Below are positions 21,827 through 34,369 of a stretch of DNA of 64,000 bases, one piece after another (the stretch's first letter is position 1; every line of letters begins with the position of its first letter). The notes under the pieces were generated by a model. The model was not told the origin of the DNA. It searched no databases and saw only the letters and a program-made list of their open reading frames with translations. Both the position numbers and the translations under genes were made by a program. Origin of the DNA: Plenodomus lindquistii (taxonomy: Eukaryota > Ascomycota > Dothideomycetes > Pleosporales > Leptosphaeriaceae); NCBI GenBank assembly GCA_025504975.1, contig JANUWI010000012.1:620001-684000 (forward strand). Direction: 5' to 3'.

Positions 21827-23700
21827 TTACTCCTTGATGTATTTGTCGAAGATTTGTGAGATCTCGCGGGCACTCTTCTTTGGGTGTCGCTTCTGTCCCC
21901 CCTTGTAGTCGACAAAAGTAACGCCGAATCGAGTCGTATAACCCTCGGCCCACTCGAAGTTGCTGCAGGTACATTGTTAGCGCTGGACCTCCGCGGCAAG
22001 TGGTCAATGTTTGAAGCTAGGAGATTTGATCGATCTGCTCTCGCAATCGCATCCGCACGGGTAATCTCCTTCCGAGAGTCGTTCCTCGGAGGCATCTTGA
22101 CGAAGTGAGGTGGACGAGTTGAGAGAGGAATAATGAAAGGGTCCCGACGTACTCCATGAGACTCCACGCCGAGTAACCCCTGACATCCACACCGTCAATA
22201 GTGTGAGCATCGGCCAGGGCACCAACATATCCCCTGAAGTATTCACAGCGGAATTCGTCATCCAGCAGCTGCTCTAGAGGTAACTCGTTTTCGCCTTTCA
22301 AGCTCGTTCCGTTCTCCGTGACGTAAAAGATTGGGCCGCCGTATCTATCACTGAGCCACTTGATCAGCTTACGGAAGCCCAAGGGCATTGGCCTCAGCCA
22401 AACAGATTGGGTCTCTGGACCAATCCACTCGCCCTTCTTGTTCTGGTAGAGGATGTCCAGATTACCAGCGTGATCGTCGACCTCTGGCTCTGTGTCCTTG
22501 TGCCTAATATAATTGGCACAGTAGTGGTTCATGCCATAGAAGTCATTGCTGCCTTTGACCAGGGCCACCTCTTCCGGTGTGAATTCCGGTAATCTATCGC
22601 CCAATTGCTTTCGCATCGATTCTGGATATTTGCCAAAGTATATGGGGTCACCAAACCAGCAGATCGCAAATTCAATCTTGCGATCACATGCTTCACGGTC
22701 TTTGGGGTCTTCGGGGTCCCACGGTTCCGTCCAGTCACCTGTGCAAGGGGAAGTATTAGCAAGTTGATGCCGAGATCGTTAATGAGGTGACCAATCGACC
22801 CATGGGAACGAGGCTGGTACCCGCGGGATGCCGCAGGATGCATTTGCTTTTGGGTAATATGGGGTCCATGTGGGTTTGTTTCGCTTACCGTTGAGTGTGA
22901 TCCCAATTTGGCCTCCATCCTTGTCTTTGAATTCTTCACGATAGGCCTTGACCGCCGCACCATGAGCAATGAGGAGAGAGTGACCGACGATCCAGGGCTC
23001 CCTTGAACTGTCACCATCCGCGCTCTTGCTCCGGTCACTGCATCGCCCGGGCGCAAACAGCCCAGTGCCATAACCAAGGATCGAGCTGCACCACGGCTCG
23101 TTAAACGTGATCCAAAACTTGACCTTGGAACCGAAGCTTTTGAAACACACCCTGGCGTAGTTCTCGAAGTCCTTGACGAATTCTTCCTTGTTGAGCATAC
23201 CGCCATATCGCTTATGCAGGTTGTCGGGCAAATCCCAGTGAAACAACGTTATCAACGGTTCGATGCCTGCTGCGCGAAGGTCATCGACGAATTTGACGTA
23301 GTGCTGGATGCCTTTGTCGTTGATCGGGTCATTACGGCCACCGAGGGGGATTATGCGAGACCACGAGAGAGAGAAGCGGTATGACTTCGCACCGAGTTCT
23401 TTCAGAAGCGCAATGTCCTCAGCGGTACGGTGATAGGAGTCGCAAGCTACTTCTCCGGATTCTCCGCCAGCAATCTTGCCTGGGATACGACAAAACGTGT
23501 CCCAGATAGAGTCCGCGCGGCCATCCTCATGTGGTGCACCCTCGATCTGATAGCTGTAGGATCAAAACTCAGTACGTGGCAAGATTGCCTGTGAATCCAG
23601 TGTAGCGGGGTACTCCATGTGGAGAAAGTCTGAGGATTACGAACCTCGCTGTAGCAAAGCCCCACAGAAAGTCCTTGGGTAGGTATGACTGCGACATCAT
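21827..23700 (-). CDS. beta-glucosidase, glycoside hydrolase family 1 (intracellular)
   Basis: Four exons: 23700-23645, 23553-22889, 22738-22153, 21962-21827, separated by introns of 91, 150 and 190 nt; phases agree and the product is 480 residues, normal for GH1. The N-terminus LPKDFLWGFATASYQIEG is the GH1 signature, followed by YRFSLSWSRIIP, FHWDLP, the acid/base block WITFNEPW (Glu about residue 171) and the nucleophile block FYVTENGT (Glu about residue 382), ending GYTTRFGVTFVDYKGGQKRH. Reaction: retaining hydrolysis of beta-glucosides, releasing glucose. There is no signal peptide, so cytosolic action on imported cellobiose or glycosides is inferred. ATGs at 23700 and 23697 are adjacent and either could serve. 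It is divergent from the DUF1479 gene with an 880-bp shared upstream region. Confidence 0.94.
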
Positions 23701-24580
23701 GGAAGTAAAAAGCAGTCTGAATGCAATACAGGTTCTGCTGACACTGGGAGCATGTAGAAGGAGCTTACAACAGAGGGCAGCTATACCTCATATACCAGGT
23801 ATTGGGACTTGCTCTGTTGATTGCGGAGAGCGTCCCGCCGTAACCGTTTCCAAGCGTAGACAAGAGCTTATTAGACGCGCAGTAAGAGAGGCAGGACACT
23901 TGACAACGCTCCATTGATCTCAAGCAGGCCAAGTCCGAATTATCTGTATCCTCAATGGCTACTCTGACGTATACCCCACTCATAGTCACGATCATTCGGG
24001 GATTCCTTCAGGATCGTACATGACGAAGCTGTGCTGTTACGTCTATTCTGCCAGGAAGGGTCCACGCCAGCGAGGCGGTCAATGGAGCCGCGGGCCGTCA
24101 ATTCAGCCTGCCTTTTATCCCACTGATGTGGCGCAGAGGTCACTGGACTGGTGAAGCGGATGAGCATAAGGTGGGTTGTAGAGATGATGAGTTGACCTCT
24201 GGATACACTGGCGCGCTCCGACACCCTCAACTGAACTCTCGAGTATTCAGCAGTGATCCTCTCACGCTGATACGTGAACGTCGGAAAGAGAGGCGACCCA
24301 CATTTCAAAATGTCGGAAAGACCACTTTTGGCGCATCTGTGAATGCGGAGAAATCAACCTGCAAGCTGCTGACAAGCCGCGCTAAACTCAATTGAGGAGA
24401 CGTTCCGATTCAGCTGTCATACCCTCTTCCCACAAACCACAATTCTCTGTCGGAACCACAAGACGTGTCGAAGCACTCGCGGCGCGATTGACAATATATA
24501 ATGGGCGTGTGCAGGGACTGGAGGAGGCCAAGCTGAAGCATCAAGCACAATATCGCAGCTCTATTAAACCCTTACCCGAT
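23701..24580. promoter_or_regulatory. divergent upstream region, GH1 / DUF1479
   Basis: 880 bases between the two opposite start codons hold both promoters. An open frame extends the DUF1479 frame upstream to 24392 but offers only TTG, and a 118-codon minus frame (23952-24308) looks like a chance ORF. No operator could be assigned. Confidence 0.4.
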
Positions 24581-26152
24581 ATGCTTTCTGCAATTCGAAC
24601 CATCCGATCTCACTCGAGACGCGCCATCACCCACTTGCGAACTGCGGCAACACAGGCACAGAAACGCGAAGGCGACATTTCCGATGCCTTTGCGTCGCTC
24701 TCGGGCCAGGAATTCCTTCCCCTCTCTGCCGAATACGCAGATCTCAAAGGTCGCCTTATTCGCGGTCATGAGGGCGCAGTACGAGAGTCCTGGGAACGAT
24801 TGCTGCAAGACCTGAGGAAGGAGATACCGCTTATTGTTGAGCTTGGCAGCAAAGTCATTCCCGAAATCGACTTCAAAGACCTGGACAATGCGCCAGAGAC
24901 GTTCAGCAAAGAGCTAAGAAAGAGAGGCGTTGCGGTCGTTCGGGGCGTCATGCCGGAAGAAGACGTCTTGCAATGGAAGGAAGGACTTAAAGAATACATA
25001 AGAGCAAACCCTCAAACCAAGGGTAAGTACCTTTTTAACTGTCCTTCGTGCTTATACTTACACCACGATGTAGCATTCCCAGCCGACAACCCTCAAGTCT
25101 TTGAACTATACTGGTCGCGAATCCAGATCCTCGCACGTGGCAATCCCAACCTCCTTCGAACCCATCGCTTCCTCATGTCCTACTGGCATAGCGCGAATCC
25201 CCACGCTCCGCTCTCCACACAACATCCTATAAGCTACGCGGACCGTCTGCGCATGCGCCTGCCTGGCGATGCCAAGTTCGCACTCGGCCCACATGTAGAC
25301 GGCGGAAGTGTCGAGCGGTGGTCTGAGGAAGGCTATGGTCTTGGTAAAGTCTACGATTCCATCTGGAAGGGAAAATGGGAAAATTTTGATCCCTGGGAGG
25401 CGAGCTGCCGCCTACCTGTCGTATCAGACTTGCATAATGGTGTAGGAGCGTGCAGCGCATTCCGCATGTTCCAGGGGTGGTTGTCCATGTCTACTACAGG
25501 ACCGTTCGAGGGGACATTGCTTGTGAATCCTCTTCTTGCAAAAGCAACGGCGTATTACATGCTTCGACCTTTCTTTTCGCCGAAGCGGGGTGTCGATCCT
25601 GGTGCGCAGACTGCGTCTGAAGCCATCACCAATTCCGATGATTTCCTCGCTTCGGACAACTGGGAAATGGATCAGACGCCCTCACCATGGGTTCATGGAG
25701 CAACCCCCGGACATGGCCAAGAACTGTCGCATCTACTGCATCCACATCTGAACTTGCAAAAGTCGATGATCCACATACCCAAGGTCAGACCTGGTGACTA
25801 CGTAGCCTGGCACTGCGATACTATCCACTCGGTCGACAAGACACATGCTGGCAAGGATGATTCGAGCGTGCTATACATCCCAGCATGTCCAATGACCGAA
25901 GACAATGCAAACTACCTCGTACGCCAACGCGACGCCTTCGTCAACGGAATACCGAGCCCCGACTTCGGAGGAGGTGTTGGAGAGAGCGAGCACAAGGGCC
26001 GTATCACAGCCGAAGACATGATGGAACTGGTTGGCGAAGACGGCTGCAGAGCCATGGGCTTGAAAGATTGGGATAGCGATGCCGCTGGCCTGACGCCTGG
26101 CGAGCGAGCGATTCTCGACCGCGCAAACAAGATTTTAGGATTCTATGACTAG
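24581..26152 (+). CDS. DUF1479 family (YbiU-like) putative 2OG-Fe(II) oxygenase
   Basis: Exons 24581-25022 and 25074-26152 around a 51-nt intron (GTAAGT..TGTAG); 506 residues. The intron is a multiple of three and stop-free, so it can be misread as coding, but only splicing restores the family block KGIPADNPQVFELYWS. The frame is open upstream of 24581 without an ATG, so this is the first usable start. It gives an Arg/Ser-rich amphipathic N-terminus (MLSAIRTIRSHSRRAITHLR), which suggests a mitochondrial presequence (inference). DUF1479 hallmarks: GVAVVRGVMPEEDVLQWKEG, LGPHVDGGSVERW (HxD), FRMFQGWLSMST, VRPGDYVAWHCDTIHSVDK (distal His). Known: the family has the cupin fold of 2OG oxygenases; fungal and bacterial members are largely without assigned substrates. 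Divergent neighbour is the GH1 enzyme. Confidence 0.9.
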   Translation: MLSAIRTIRSHSRRAITHLRTAATQAQKREGDISDAFASLSGQEFLPLSAEYADLKGRLIRGHEGAVRESWERLLQDLRKEIPLIVELGSKVIPEIDFKDLDNAPETFSKELRKRGVAVVRGVMPEEDVLQWKEGLKEYIRANPQTKGKYLFNCPSCLYLHHDVAFPADNPQVFELYWSRIQILARGNPNLLRTHRFLMSYWHSANPHAPLSTQHPISYADRLRMRLPGDAKFALGPHVDGGSVERWSEEGYGLGKVYDSIWKGKWENFDPWEASCRLPVVSDLHNGVGACSAFRMFQGWLSMSTTGPFEGTLLVNPLLAKATAYYMLRPFFSPKRGVDPGAQTASEAITNSDDFLASDNWEMDQTPSPWVHGATPGHGQELSHLLHPHLNLQKSMIHIPKVRPGDYVAWHCDTIHSVDKTHAGKDDSSVLYIPACPMTEDNANYLVRQRDAFVNGIPSPDFGGGVGESEHKGRITAEDMMELVGEDGCRAMGLKDWDSDAAGLTPGERAILDRANKILGFYD

Positions 26153-28481
26153 ATCTGGAGAAGTGTGTACAAATTCATCATTCAAACTTTCATATTCAGT
26201 CTTCCTGTTTCTATATCATCGCATCCTTGATCCCTGTATTGTATACAGTAGTGTAAAGGCGTTACTTGCATAACTTGCAACATCCCTGCACTTTGTCATC
26301 GCAGATATCATTCCGAAGTCGACATGGTTCACAACCAACTAACGCAGGTTTACTTCGCATTGTCGCCAAAGCATGCACATCTACGTATGGCATGCATACA
26401 AAACCACACCTTGCCAGAAGAGGCTTGTAGCCTTGTCCAACACCCTCGCTATCACATCACGCCACACCGTACACCCCATGTACGTACAGGCTCCTACACC
26501 CAATCGCACAACCTAGGCGCGCCGTTATGCCATCCTTCGCACCCGCGGCACGAAACCCTATCTCCCATGTCCTCAACCCATAGGTACCATCTTCAAGCCT
26601 TTGAAATACCCACTCTTCCCGCCCCATGGTCTCTCCACTTTATTGTCTTCCCGCCCGCCCCTCACGTTCATTCCTATACTGTACTGCCATCCCTCCGCGG
26701 AAACGGAAGGGAAACCTTAAGTTCAGCCTGCTGTCCACCGCCAAGACCAGGCCTCCCCCTCACGTTTGAAAATAGATTGCGAGCGCCACTATTTTCGATC
26801 TCGATTGGCGAATCTGGAAGCGAGAGCTCGCGACGATGGCGGATGGGTAGTCGAGGACTAGGAATGGGCGTCATGGTGTCTTGGGTGGTGGGTGGGGGGG
26901 CTCGGGAGGGAAGGTTTCAGACGTATGAGGTTGGAGTATGGCAATTGGTGTGAGATTGTGTGTGGGGAAGAGTAGGGGTTAGCGAAATCCTGGGGCGAGT
27001 GACAGGAGAGATGGTGGGGAAGCGGGAAGTGGGGGAGGATACGGAGGAGTGGCTTTGTTGTTGCAAGGAAAGAGTGTGATGATTGCTTGGGTTGAACGTC
27101 GAGTATGTGCAGGACATCGATACATCATACTAGATCTTGGTTAAAGTTTAACGCGTAACCGCTTTCTGTTGTGGTAAGATAGAGCACTTTGTCTGTCAAA
27201 CTCTAACTAGCATGTCGTCGGATGCGTCTCGTCGGATGTGTCCATACCCCGGATGCTTCTCACAGTCAACTTGCATTCAGACGGGACCTATGAATTCTTT
27301 CAGAGCACTCTGATATCCAGTTTCGCAGAACTGCCCAAAGACTTCGTAAAATGAAGAAGCACTTAATTCACTCCTCGTAGTGAATGGAATTCAGATTGAA
27401 TATAGAGTGAAAAGGAATCTTTGCGCACATAACATTAGTACACACACTCTTCGGGTTGTTCATCGAAAGACCTTACAGAATGAAGAATCTTGTGCAATTG
27501 TAAACAAATATACACCCTTCAATTGAAAGAGCCCTTCGTTTTCTCCCCCATCACCCGTCGGTTTCAACCTGTGACCAACTACCCGTACATCTCAAGCACC
27601 TTCGTCTCCGTTAGGTTGACCACCGGTGGCAATAACATTTCTACTGCATATGGCCACAATCGTACCACTCGTAGTCCGAACACGTCTCTTCTATAGCTTC
27701 CACTACCCTGGAAATAATTCTCATCATCCACAAAACTACCACGCATCTCGTCATTCCAGCAATCAACACGTTTAGCACTAAGCACATGAGTATCTGCGCA
27801 CTCATCAAAACACTTTCCACACCTGGACTAACCTCTGCCCCTTTTTCCCAGGAGGTTTCCTGCGTAAGATGGGTAGTACCCCTCCACTAACCAGCAACGA
27901 GGAATATCCCGATTACCCATAGACAATACACATACGCGTACGTATACCTACAAACGCAATACAACCCATCCCGCCCACCCTATTAGCCGAAAAAAAAACC
28001 CCCCTCCAAGTCTCCAAAAAAAAACGTACCGACTTGAAGAGCTAGTTCTACAGTAATAACTCTCATGCTGTTGCCCATAACCTTGGAGACTTTAGCATAT
28101 AACTCCACGGTCTTATACATCCAGGTTCGCTTCCGTTTCACAAAAGTGGCTTTTGCAAAGTGAAACAGTAAGGCATCATGTTTTCACTCGCCGTATAATG
28201 AATCAGAAGAGTTTCCCTCCTGTACTGTACTTTCAACTTTGCTCTTGAATCTTTGTTATGGAAGGAGAGGTTCGGACTCGGACTAGATGATGGTTTTAAC
28301 ATGCACTAGTTTCGTCGCGCTGGGATATATATATATATGAATACGTGGTGTGACATGCGGAGTTACCATGCGCGCATAAAGACAGGTCAACACTACACAG
28401 ATACAACTTTTTCACGCCACTCACGCAGTGCCATAACACCAAGTCCATCGTATCCAACAACGTACAACGGTACACACAACA

Positions 28482-28521
<40 letters not shown>

Positions 28522-29799
28522 AATACCATGAACATCATTCCAGCGTCTGTCTCAAAGCCATATGAAACTCCATCTACATCCTCTGCAAAAACCGCTTACA
28601 TGCATACATGCTTCAGCCTCGCGTTGTTCTTCGCGAGCTACCAATTTAGCATCAAAACGGCTTCTTTCGCGTTTGACAAACAGGTTGATCACCAATAAGT
28701 CGGCGGTGCATATGGCATATCTGATTTTGTGGGGCGTTACTTCACTTTAGACGGAGTGTTTGACTTCTAGTGTATTGGTGGCGCTCGAGACAAGAGGCAC
28801 GTCTGAATTAGGTGTTTCTTTTTGTGTTATGGGTTTACTTTCTAGACATACTTGTTCGTCCTCCTTTCTCATGTGTTGCATGCAGTGAAATCCAGCAAGC
28901 ATACTTCAAATGACATCCTTGGTTTCATCCCACCGTATCTATTAATAACCACACATGCTCATCACAGGCCCGTTTTCAATTCACACCAGTGCATACACTA
29001 AACAAATAGGCACACCAAAATCAACAAATGAAACTTATTCGCATTAAGTCGTCTGTGGGCAAGATATCGATAAAAGCAAACATCTGCGTTGTCTCTTTCT
29101 CACACACACTCTCTTTCTCTACAGTGAAAACGCAACTCAAGAAAAAAGAAAATAAACTCGAAACAAAATAATAATGAAACATGGTATAGCAACGTCCGTC
29201 CCGTCTTTCGATTTCCGTCATGAAAACAATTCCAACAACTCTTTGCTTCCCTTCAGCTACATGTCATCTCCTGCTTTCTCTTTCGGACCTTGGGCTCTAG
29301 ATCAGTGACTGTCGTCTTCACTGCCCTTGCTCCTTTGAGAAAGCAAAGGCAAGTACAAGAGTATAGATTCAGATCTAGGCACCAGTCCGAAAGATAAATT
29401 GACAAAAAGCCAAAACGCGTAGTTGTTAAGTCCAGCGCCCCAAGAGGACATGGTAGCGAGTGAATGAATAATAAAGATTGAGCGAGTACACCTTCGGGAT
29501 ATAGCGATATACCGAAATGCAACCCCGAGGCCCTCGCAATGTGTAAAAGGAAAAAGGTAGTGTAGTGGTGAGCAGAGAAAAACGCCGGTAGATAAATGGA
29601 AAGAGAAATCGGGAAACGCCTCCGAGTAATTTCATCCAACGACTTTAGTTAGCGAACCGCCCAAGCAAAGATTCCCAGCCCCTAATGCTCCGGATAAGAC
29701 AGCGATCGAGGTTTGAATAGATTTGGGGTATATGAACGAGTCTGGTGTTGTGATCTTGGGTCCAGATAGCGGCCTTTTGTACCGTGGTTTGAGAAGCAA
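26153..29799. other. 3.6-kb intergenic region with simple repeats
   Basis: Includes the 3' flank of the DUF1479 gene and the 3' flank/UTR of the Flo8-like gene. A 209-codon frame at 26324-26953 (plus) is His/Pro/Ser-rich and without motifs; I do not call it. A (CT)n tract is at 28481-28520 and a short (AT)n at 28327-28338. No RNA gene recognised. Confidence 0.5.
28481..28520. repeat. (CT)n dinucleotide microsatellite
   Basis: A nearly perfect CT tract of about 40 bases, interrupted by TTT at each end. Confidence 0.95.
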
Positions 29800-32157
29800 C
29801 TATTCCATACCTCCAACTTCTGCGGTGTTGGTGAAATCAAATTCGCCTAGATTGCCGAAGCTGGCATCGTCGTTGCCCGTGTGCAGAAATGAGTCGAAAT
29901 CGAAGTTCTCCAGGGCACCAGTATCATCCAGGCTGAAGTTCAGATCGAAGCCAGACTGCAAAGCGTTAACATCTTCAGGGCTGCGGAAATTACGCCAGAA
30001 ACACTTACATTAGAATCGTCACCGATGTTGCCAAATGGAGGGCCGTTGTTGTCCATGGCCTGCTGCTGAGTAGGCTGCTGCACAGGCTGCTGTTGCTGAC
30101 CATTCTGGAAAGATTTCGCATGGATTGGCGTAATGGGAGCCACCGGCGTGGAAGACGTCGGCGTGGGAGGTTCGTCGCCATTCGCGTTCGCTGATGCTGC
30201 TCCTGCATTTCCACCCTTCTTGTTGGCGGGCTTCTAAAATCAATATCAACGATGCTCAAAGGGGTCAGATTGTAGCGTGGATATACCTTGTTTTCTTTTG
30301 TGACCTTCCCTTTTTTAGGATTGGCCTTGTTTGTCTGATTTGGTGTTGGCGGTGCTTGATTAGACACGGAAGGCGACGGCTCTGGTCGTGGCTGCTCGTT
30401 GGTTGGCGCTGGGGGTGGTGGCATTTGCTGACGTTGCTGGGGATTTTGGCCCATTGGACCTCCCATCTGCTGCTGAGCTGGCATCATTCCAGGTTGTGGG
30501 GGACCCCCACGCCATGCAGTGTTTTGCATCTGACCTGCGCGCATGGCTTCCACTTGCTGCGCAGTCAACTGCTGGTTGTTGAAGTTGGCACCGGGATGTG
30601 AGCTCGGAGGTGGCCTCATCATGGGGTTCTGAGCCATTTGCTGTTGTGGGTAATACTGTGGTGGCATACCAGGGGGCACTTGGTTGGGATCAAAGTTCAT
30701 GTTGGGGGCAGGGGATCCACGTTGAGGTTGCATAACTCCATCAGGCATTGGTGAACCGGGCAGGACTTGCTGGCCGAGCTTTGGTGTGCCGCGCTTCATG
30801 TCTGTAGGGTTGGGAGATGGACCTGCTCTGCTGCCCTGTGGTGACATTGCTGTTGCAAAGCCAGGAGCACCGCCTTGCTGGTGAGGACCAGACATATTGT
30901 CTTGTTCCTGACGGGCCATCAGTAAACGCTTCTTGTTCTGCTGCTCAAGCAACATCAGCTGCATCTGGTAGTCCTGCAGGGCATGATTGCCCTGCTGAGG
31001 CGCGCCAGGCGCACCGTTAGGAGGCATGCCGGACCGTGGCACGTTGCCAGCGAACATTGTCTCCTGACCGTCCAGGCCTGGGTGAGCCATTGGTGATCCT
31101 TGGACGCCAGAGTTCATACCCTGAGGGGACGAAGTGTTATTCAGTGCCACTCTGTGTTGATTGGCCAGGCTTTGGGCATATACCTCGATCTTCTGTTGCG
31201 AATTTTGGCCTTGTTGCGCGAATTCACCGAATTGATTACCAGGCATGTTACCACCGTTCATCCCACCTGTACACGACTGTTGTTAGAAGACGTGCCTGAT
31301 AGCCTGAGGTGACAGATGACGTACCATCAACGCGGGGCCTTTTATTGGGAGACGGGGCGTTCTCGTTGGACCCTGGCGATTGCGGGCGCTGGCCGCTCAT
31401 CTCCATGCCTGAGCCGTCTCGCTGCATCTGAACCGCCATCATGGCCGGGTTCTTCATTTGCATGCCTGCTATGGGGTTTCCGTTACTGCTGCACGTCAGT
31501 CTCGGACGGGACCACAAGCAAGTTTCGTCTGAGGTGCGTACGGTCGATTGTTCATTGGTACAGCGCGCTTCAGCTCATTTGCTTGGACGCCGTTGGGCAT
31601 GCCATTGCGCATCATTTGATACTGGGTGTTCATGGGGTTGTTCATCATCATGCGCTGGTTACGATGCTCATTCTGCATCTGTGTAATGTTCTGTGGCACG
31701 CGTCAGTACCCCGCCGTGTGCGAGCATGGAGGGTGCTTACACGAGTGTGCTGAATGTACTGATTGCCCTTGGAGGGGCCGTTTCGGACTTTGGTCGCCTG
31801 ATAAATGTCCCAGAACTGCACCCACCAGTCGAGCAGGAACGAGTTGTCGGCCATCTGGTTCGGGGGCAGTTGTGGCGAGGGAAAGCCCTCGGCGCCGTCC
31901 TGGTCCATTGCGTCTACGCCATTGGGCCTGTTGTTGGGGCTGGTCTTCTGCGGCGGGCCCGTCGACATCTTGACCGTGTCGCTGCTGTCGAGCATGGCCT
32001 TGGCCAGCTTGAAGTGGCTGTTGCGCAGAAAGTAGTCGTAAATGTACGTGTTGAGCTGCTCGCGCGGGTCCGTCGCCATGCGCTTGGGCATCATGGGGGT
32101 TCCTTCGGCGGCGCCGTTGCTCGCGTTCATGGCGGCCATCATCTGCTGGCTCTGCAT
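29800..32157 (-). CDS. somA: Flo8/SomA-type LUFS (LisH) domain transcriptional regulator
   Basis: Six exons: 32157-31741, 31690-31542, 31488-31325, 31266-30287, 30233-30009, 29955-29800, with introns of 50-58 nt; total 696 residues. Near the N-terminus (about residues 30-60) is the LisH/LUFS motif DPREQLNTYIYDYFLRNSHF with KLAKAMLDSSD, followed by FLLDWWVQFWDIYQAT. The rest is Gln/Met/Pro/Asn-rich low complexity with a Lys-rich basic patch (NKANPKKGKVTKENK) and an acidic, aromatic tail (LDDTGALENFDFDSF) that resembles an activation domain. Known: Flo8 in yeast and SomA in Aspergillus act downstream of cAMP/PKA on adhesion, conidiation and development, together with LisH partners. Function here is by homology. 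The symbol is an orthology proposal. Confidence 0.88.
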
Positions 32158-33581
32158 CGCGACGCGGGACGGGGCGAGGGGACCGCGTCAGGCGCCGTCA
32201 CGGGGTCGGGAGATGAAGCGGGAAGGCTGCGGGGATAGCAATAGACGCGATGGAGGGCGCACCTCGGTGCCAGGGCAGTGGAGGCTACTGGAGCATCGAC
32301 CGGCGTCGTCGCCACGAAGCTGCCGCGTGCGGAGCGCCAAGCCAGCCGCCAGGCGGTCAGGGCGAGAAGAGTCGCGCGACGAGTACGGACGACAGTCTCT
32401 TGCTTGGGGAAAACGGGCGCCGGCGGAGGTTGCGATGCGCTCGAGATGCGGGTCAGTGGTCGGGGGGTTGGCTTAGGGCTAGCCCGCAGCGTGGAAGGCC
32501 TTTTGGAAACTCGGCGGCCGCCAACAGGGGCAACAGACAGCAGACCAGCGCACAGAGGGGCCACGACAGCGCAATTGCGGCGGCAAGATGGGCGCGTCAG
32601 GAGAGAGAGGGGGAGGGTCAACGGGTCAGAGGTGGATGTCGCGACTCAGCCGGCGAAAGAGGCGGTTGGGGTGGAAGCGCAACGCACGGCTGCAGCGTCC
32701 GCGTTCGCTGGTGACCAGCCACGTGACTGCTCGTGATTTGACGACGCCCCGCGGTCTCAACGCACGCAATGCATCCCGGGCACGAGGGAACAACAGCTGA
32801 GGAACACGTCGTAAACCGGACACCCTAATCATGTCGAGTTGATCAAGTCTGTGTAGGGCCCATTCCATGGCAAGTCACGTGCATAAGCGGGGCTCTCCAG
32901 GGCTGGATGCCGGGCGGGCAGATCCAATGCCTGCGAAGGCTGCCCTCAGTCACAGCAGCCAAAATACATGCCTTCTTCTTTCCATCACACTCGCCGCAAC
33001 CTTTGTATCACGCTCTGATACTCACTCACTGCAAGCTCTAGTCTTATCAATCAACTACTGTGCAACAGCAAACTCGGCGGCCGACTACGTAGACAGAGCA
33101 ACGAGACCATCAAGGCGGAATCGGAAACATCGTTGACATGTCCATTGGTTTGAATTGGCCCAAGGAACTGATTCCTGACGTTCGCCTTCTCGTTCGTGAT
33201 CCTGTCATGCCTTTTCTTTCACTATGTCGCGAGGCAGCAGGAAGCTGGCAGTACAGATGAGCTTCTCGTGCTGCAGATATTGAGCCAGCTTGCGCAACCA
33301 CTTCTATGAATGCTACCAGATGCTTGTCCAAGGTCCAGCGAGTAGCAGCAGCTGCTTTCAATTGAAAGCATGTGATGTGCAGCGGCCTTGCACATTGACT
33401 TTGTTCCTAGTGTCACTCGAAACTGCGCGACAGTCGTTGAACCGTTCGAGCTCTGATTTGGTGAGGAGTCCGTGACAACTCGATCTCTAGGTCAAGTCCT
33501 CGAATCCAGTACTCGGTCAAGTCCACTGACGTTCTCCGAGGCATACCTTTGTTTCTCCGTTGTGCTGACTAGTACTTTCGG
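32158..33581. other. intergenic, Flo8-like promoter
   Basis: GC-rich sequence immediately upstream of the Flo8-like ATG (32158-32750) gives overlapping open frames in several phases, all Arg/Gly/Ala-rich and not gene-like. The rest is the 3' flank of bet3. Nothing else recognised. Confidence 0.5.
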
Positions 33582-34369
33582 CTACTCATCGTCTGGTGGC
33601 ATCTCATCGTCAATGAAGCGGACCAGCGATATCCGCATCTCGGTCGTGTCGTTACCCCGCAGTATGTCGCTAACAAAATGTGCTTCAACTTGCATGTGGA
33701 CCTGATGTGAATGTGAGCCTAAGGCTGCTGCAGGGCGGTACAACATTCAAAGACGTACCATTTCTAGAGAACCCCGCAGGACTCCAACCAAGATGTTGGA
33801 GAACCATAGCTCATCTTGCGCTCGGCCATCATCTGGTAGTTCTACAAAGTCGGCGAGTGGGTTCTCCTCGAAGATGAGTGAGAACTGCTTGTTGTCGCTA
33901 GACCAGTTGGTAATCGTCGGTGTGATGTTGAGGAAGATCTTGAAGCCGACCTGAAGGATGCGCATCAGCCCATGTATTCTTGCCAAATGGTGGAGCGTGT
34001 ACTTTGGAGATCATCTCTGCCACCTCTCGAAAGTTGGTGCAAGCGGGCGCGCTTGACTTGGCCAGGAAGTCTTCGATCAAGCGCACGCCGATGTTGTAGC
34101 CCATCCTCTCCAGCTGCTTGTTGACCTCGACGTAGTTGTACTCGTAGTCTTTGCATAGTTGCGCGACAATTGTGCCGTATGTGAGGGTGACGAGCTCGGC
34201 GCTGACTTTGTCGACTCGCGTCCTGGAAACATTAGGTTTTGCGGGCTTCTGAAGTTGCGCCAGACTTACTTCCACACCCTGGCAGCGATTAGCACATGTT
34301 CCACAAGCACCAGAGCGTGTATAGAGCTCACTCCTCACCCAACCGGGCTGCCTTTGTGGATGAAGCCAT
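33582..34369 (-). CDS. bet3: TRAPP complex subunit Bet3 (TRAPPC3)
   Basis: Five exons: 34369-34332, 34278-34270, 34222-34003, 33950-33759, 33701-33582; introns 53, 47, 52 and 57 nt; 192 residues, the usual Bet3 size. The start MASSTKAARLGEE is followed by VW from a 9-nt microexon, then KTRVDKVSAELVTLTYGTIV. Family blocks: QLERMGYNIGVRLIEDFLA, FKIFLNITPTITNWSS, FSLIFEENPLADFVELPD and LVGVLRGSLEM. Bet3 is the core longin-like palmitoylated subunit of TRAPP, the Ypt1/Rab1 exchange and tethering complex at the early Golgi (family knowledge). The microexon is needed: reading through the first donor gives an immediate stop, and only GGTGTGGAA, flanked by CCAG and GTAAGT, restores LGEEVWKTRVDKV. It shares a 291-bp promoter with SNRNP40. 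Confidence 0.94.

Noticed and set aside
24392..24580. Upstream extension of the DUF1479 frame
   Set aside because: It has only a TTG codon at its start, and fungal nuclear genes need ATG. The first ATG (24581) gives a plausible presequence.
26324..26953. 209-codon plus-strand frame
   Set aside because: His/Pro/Ser-rich composition, no domain, no signal peptide and overlapping frames on the other strand.
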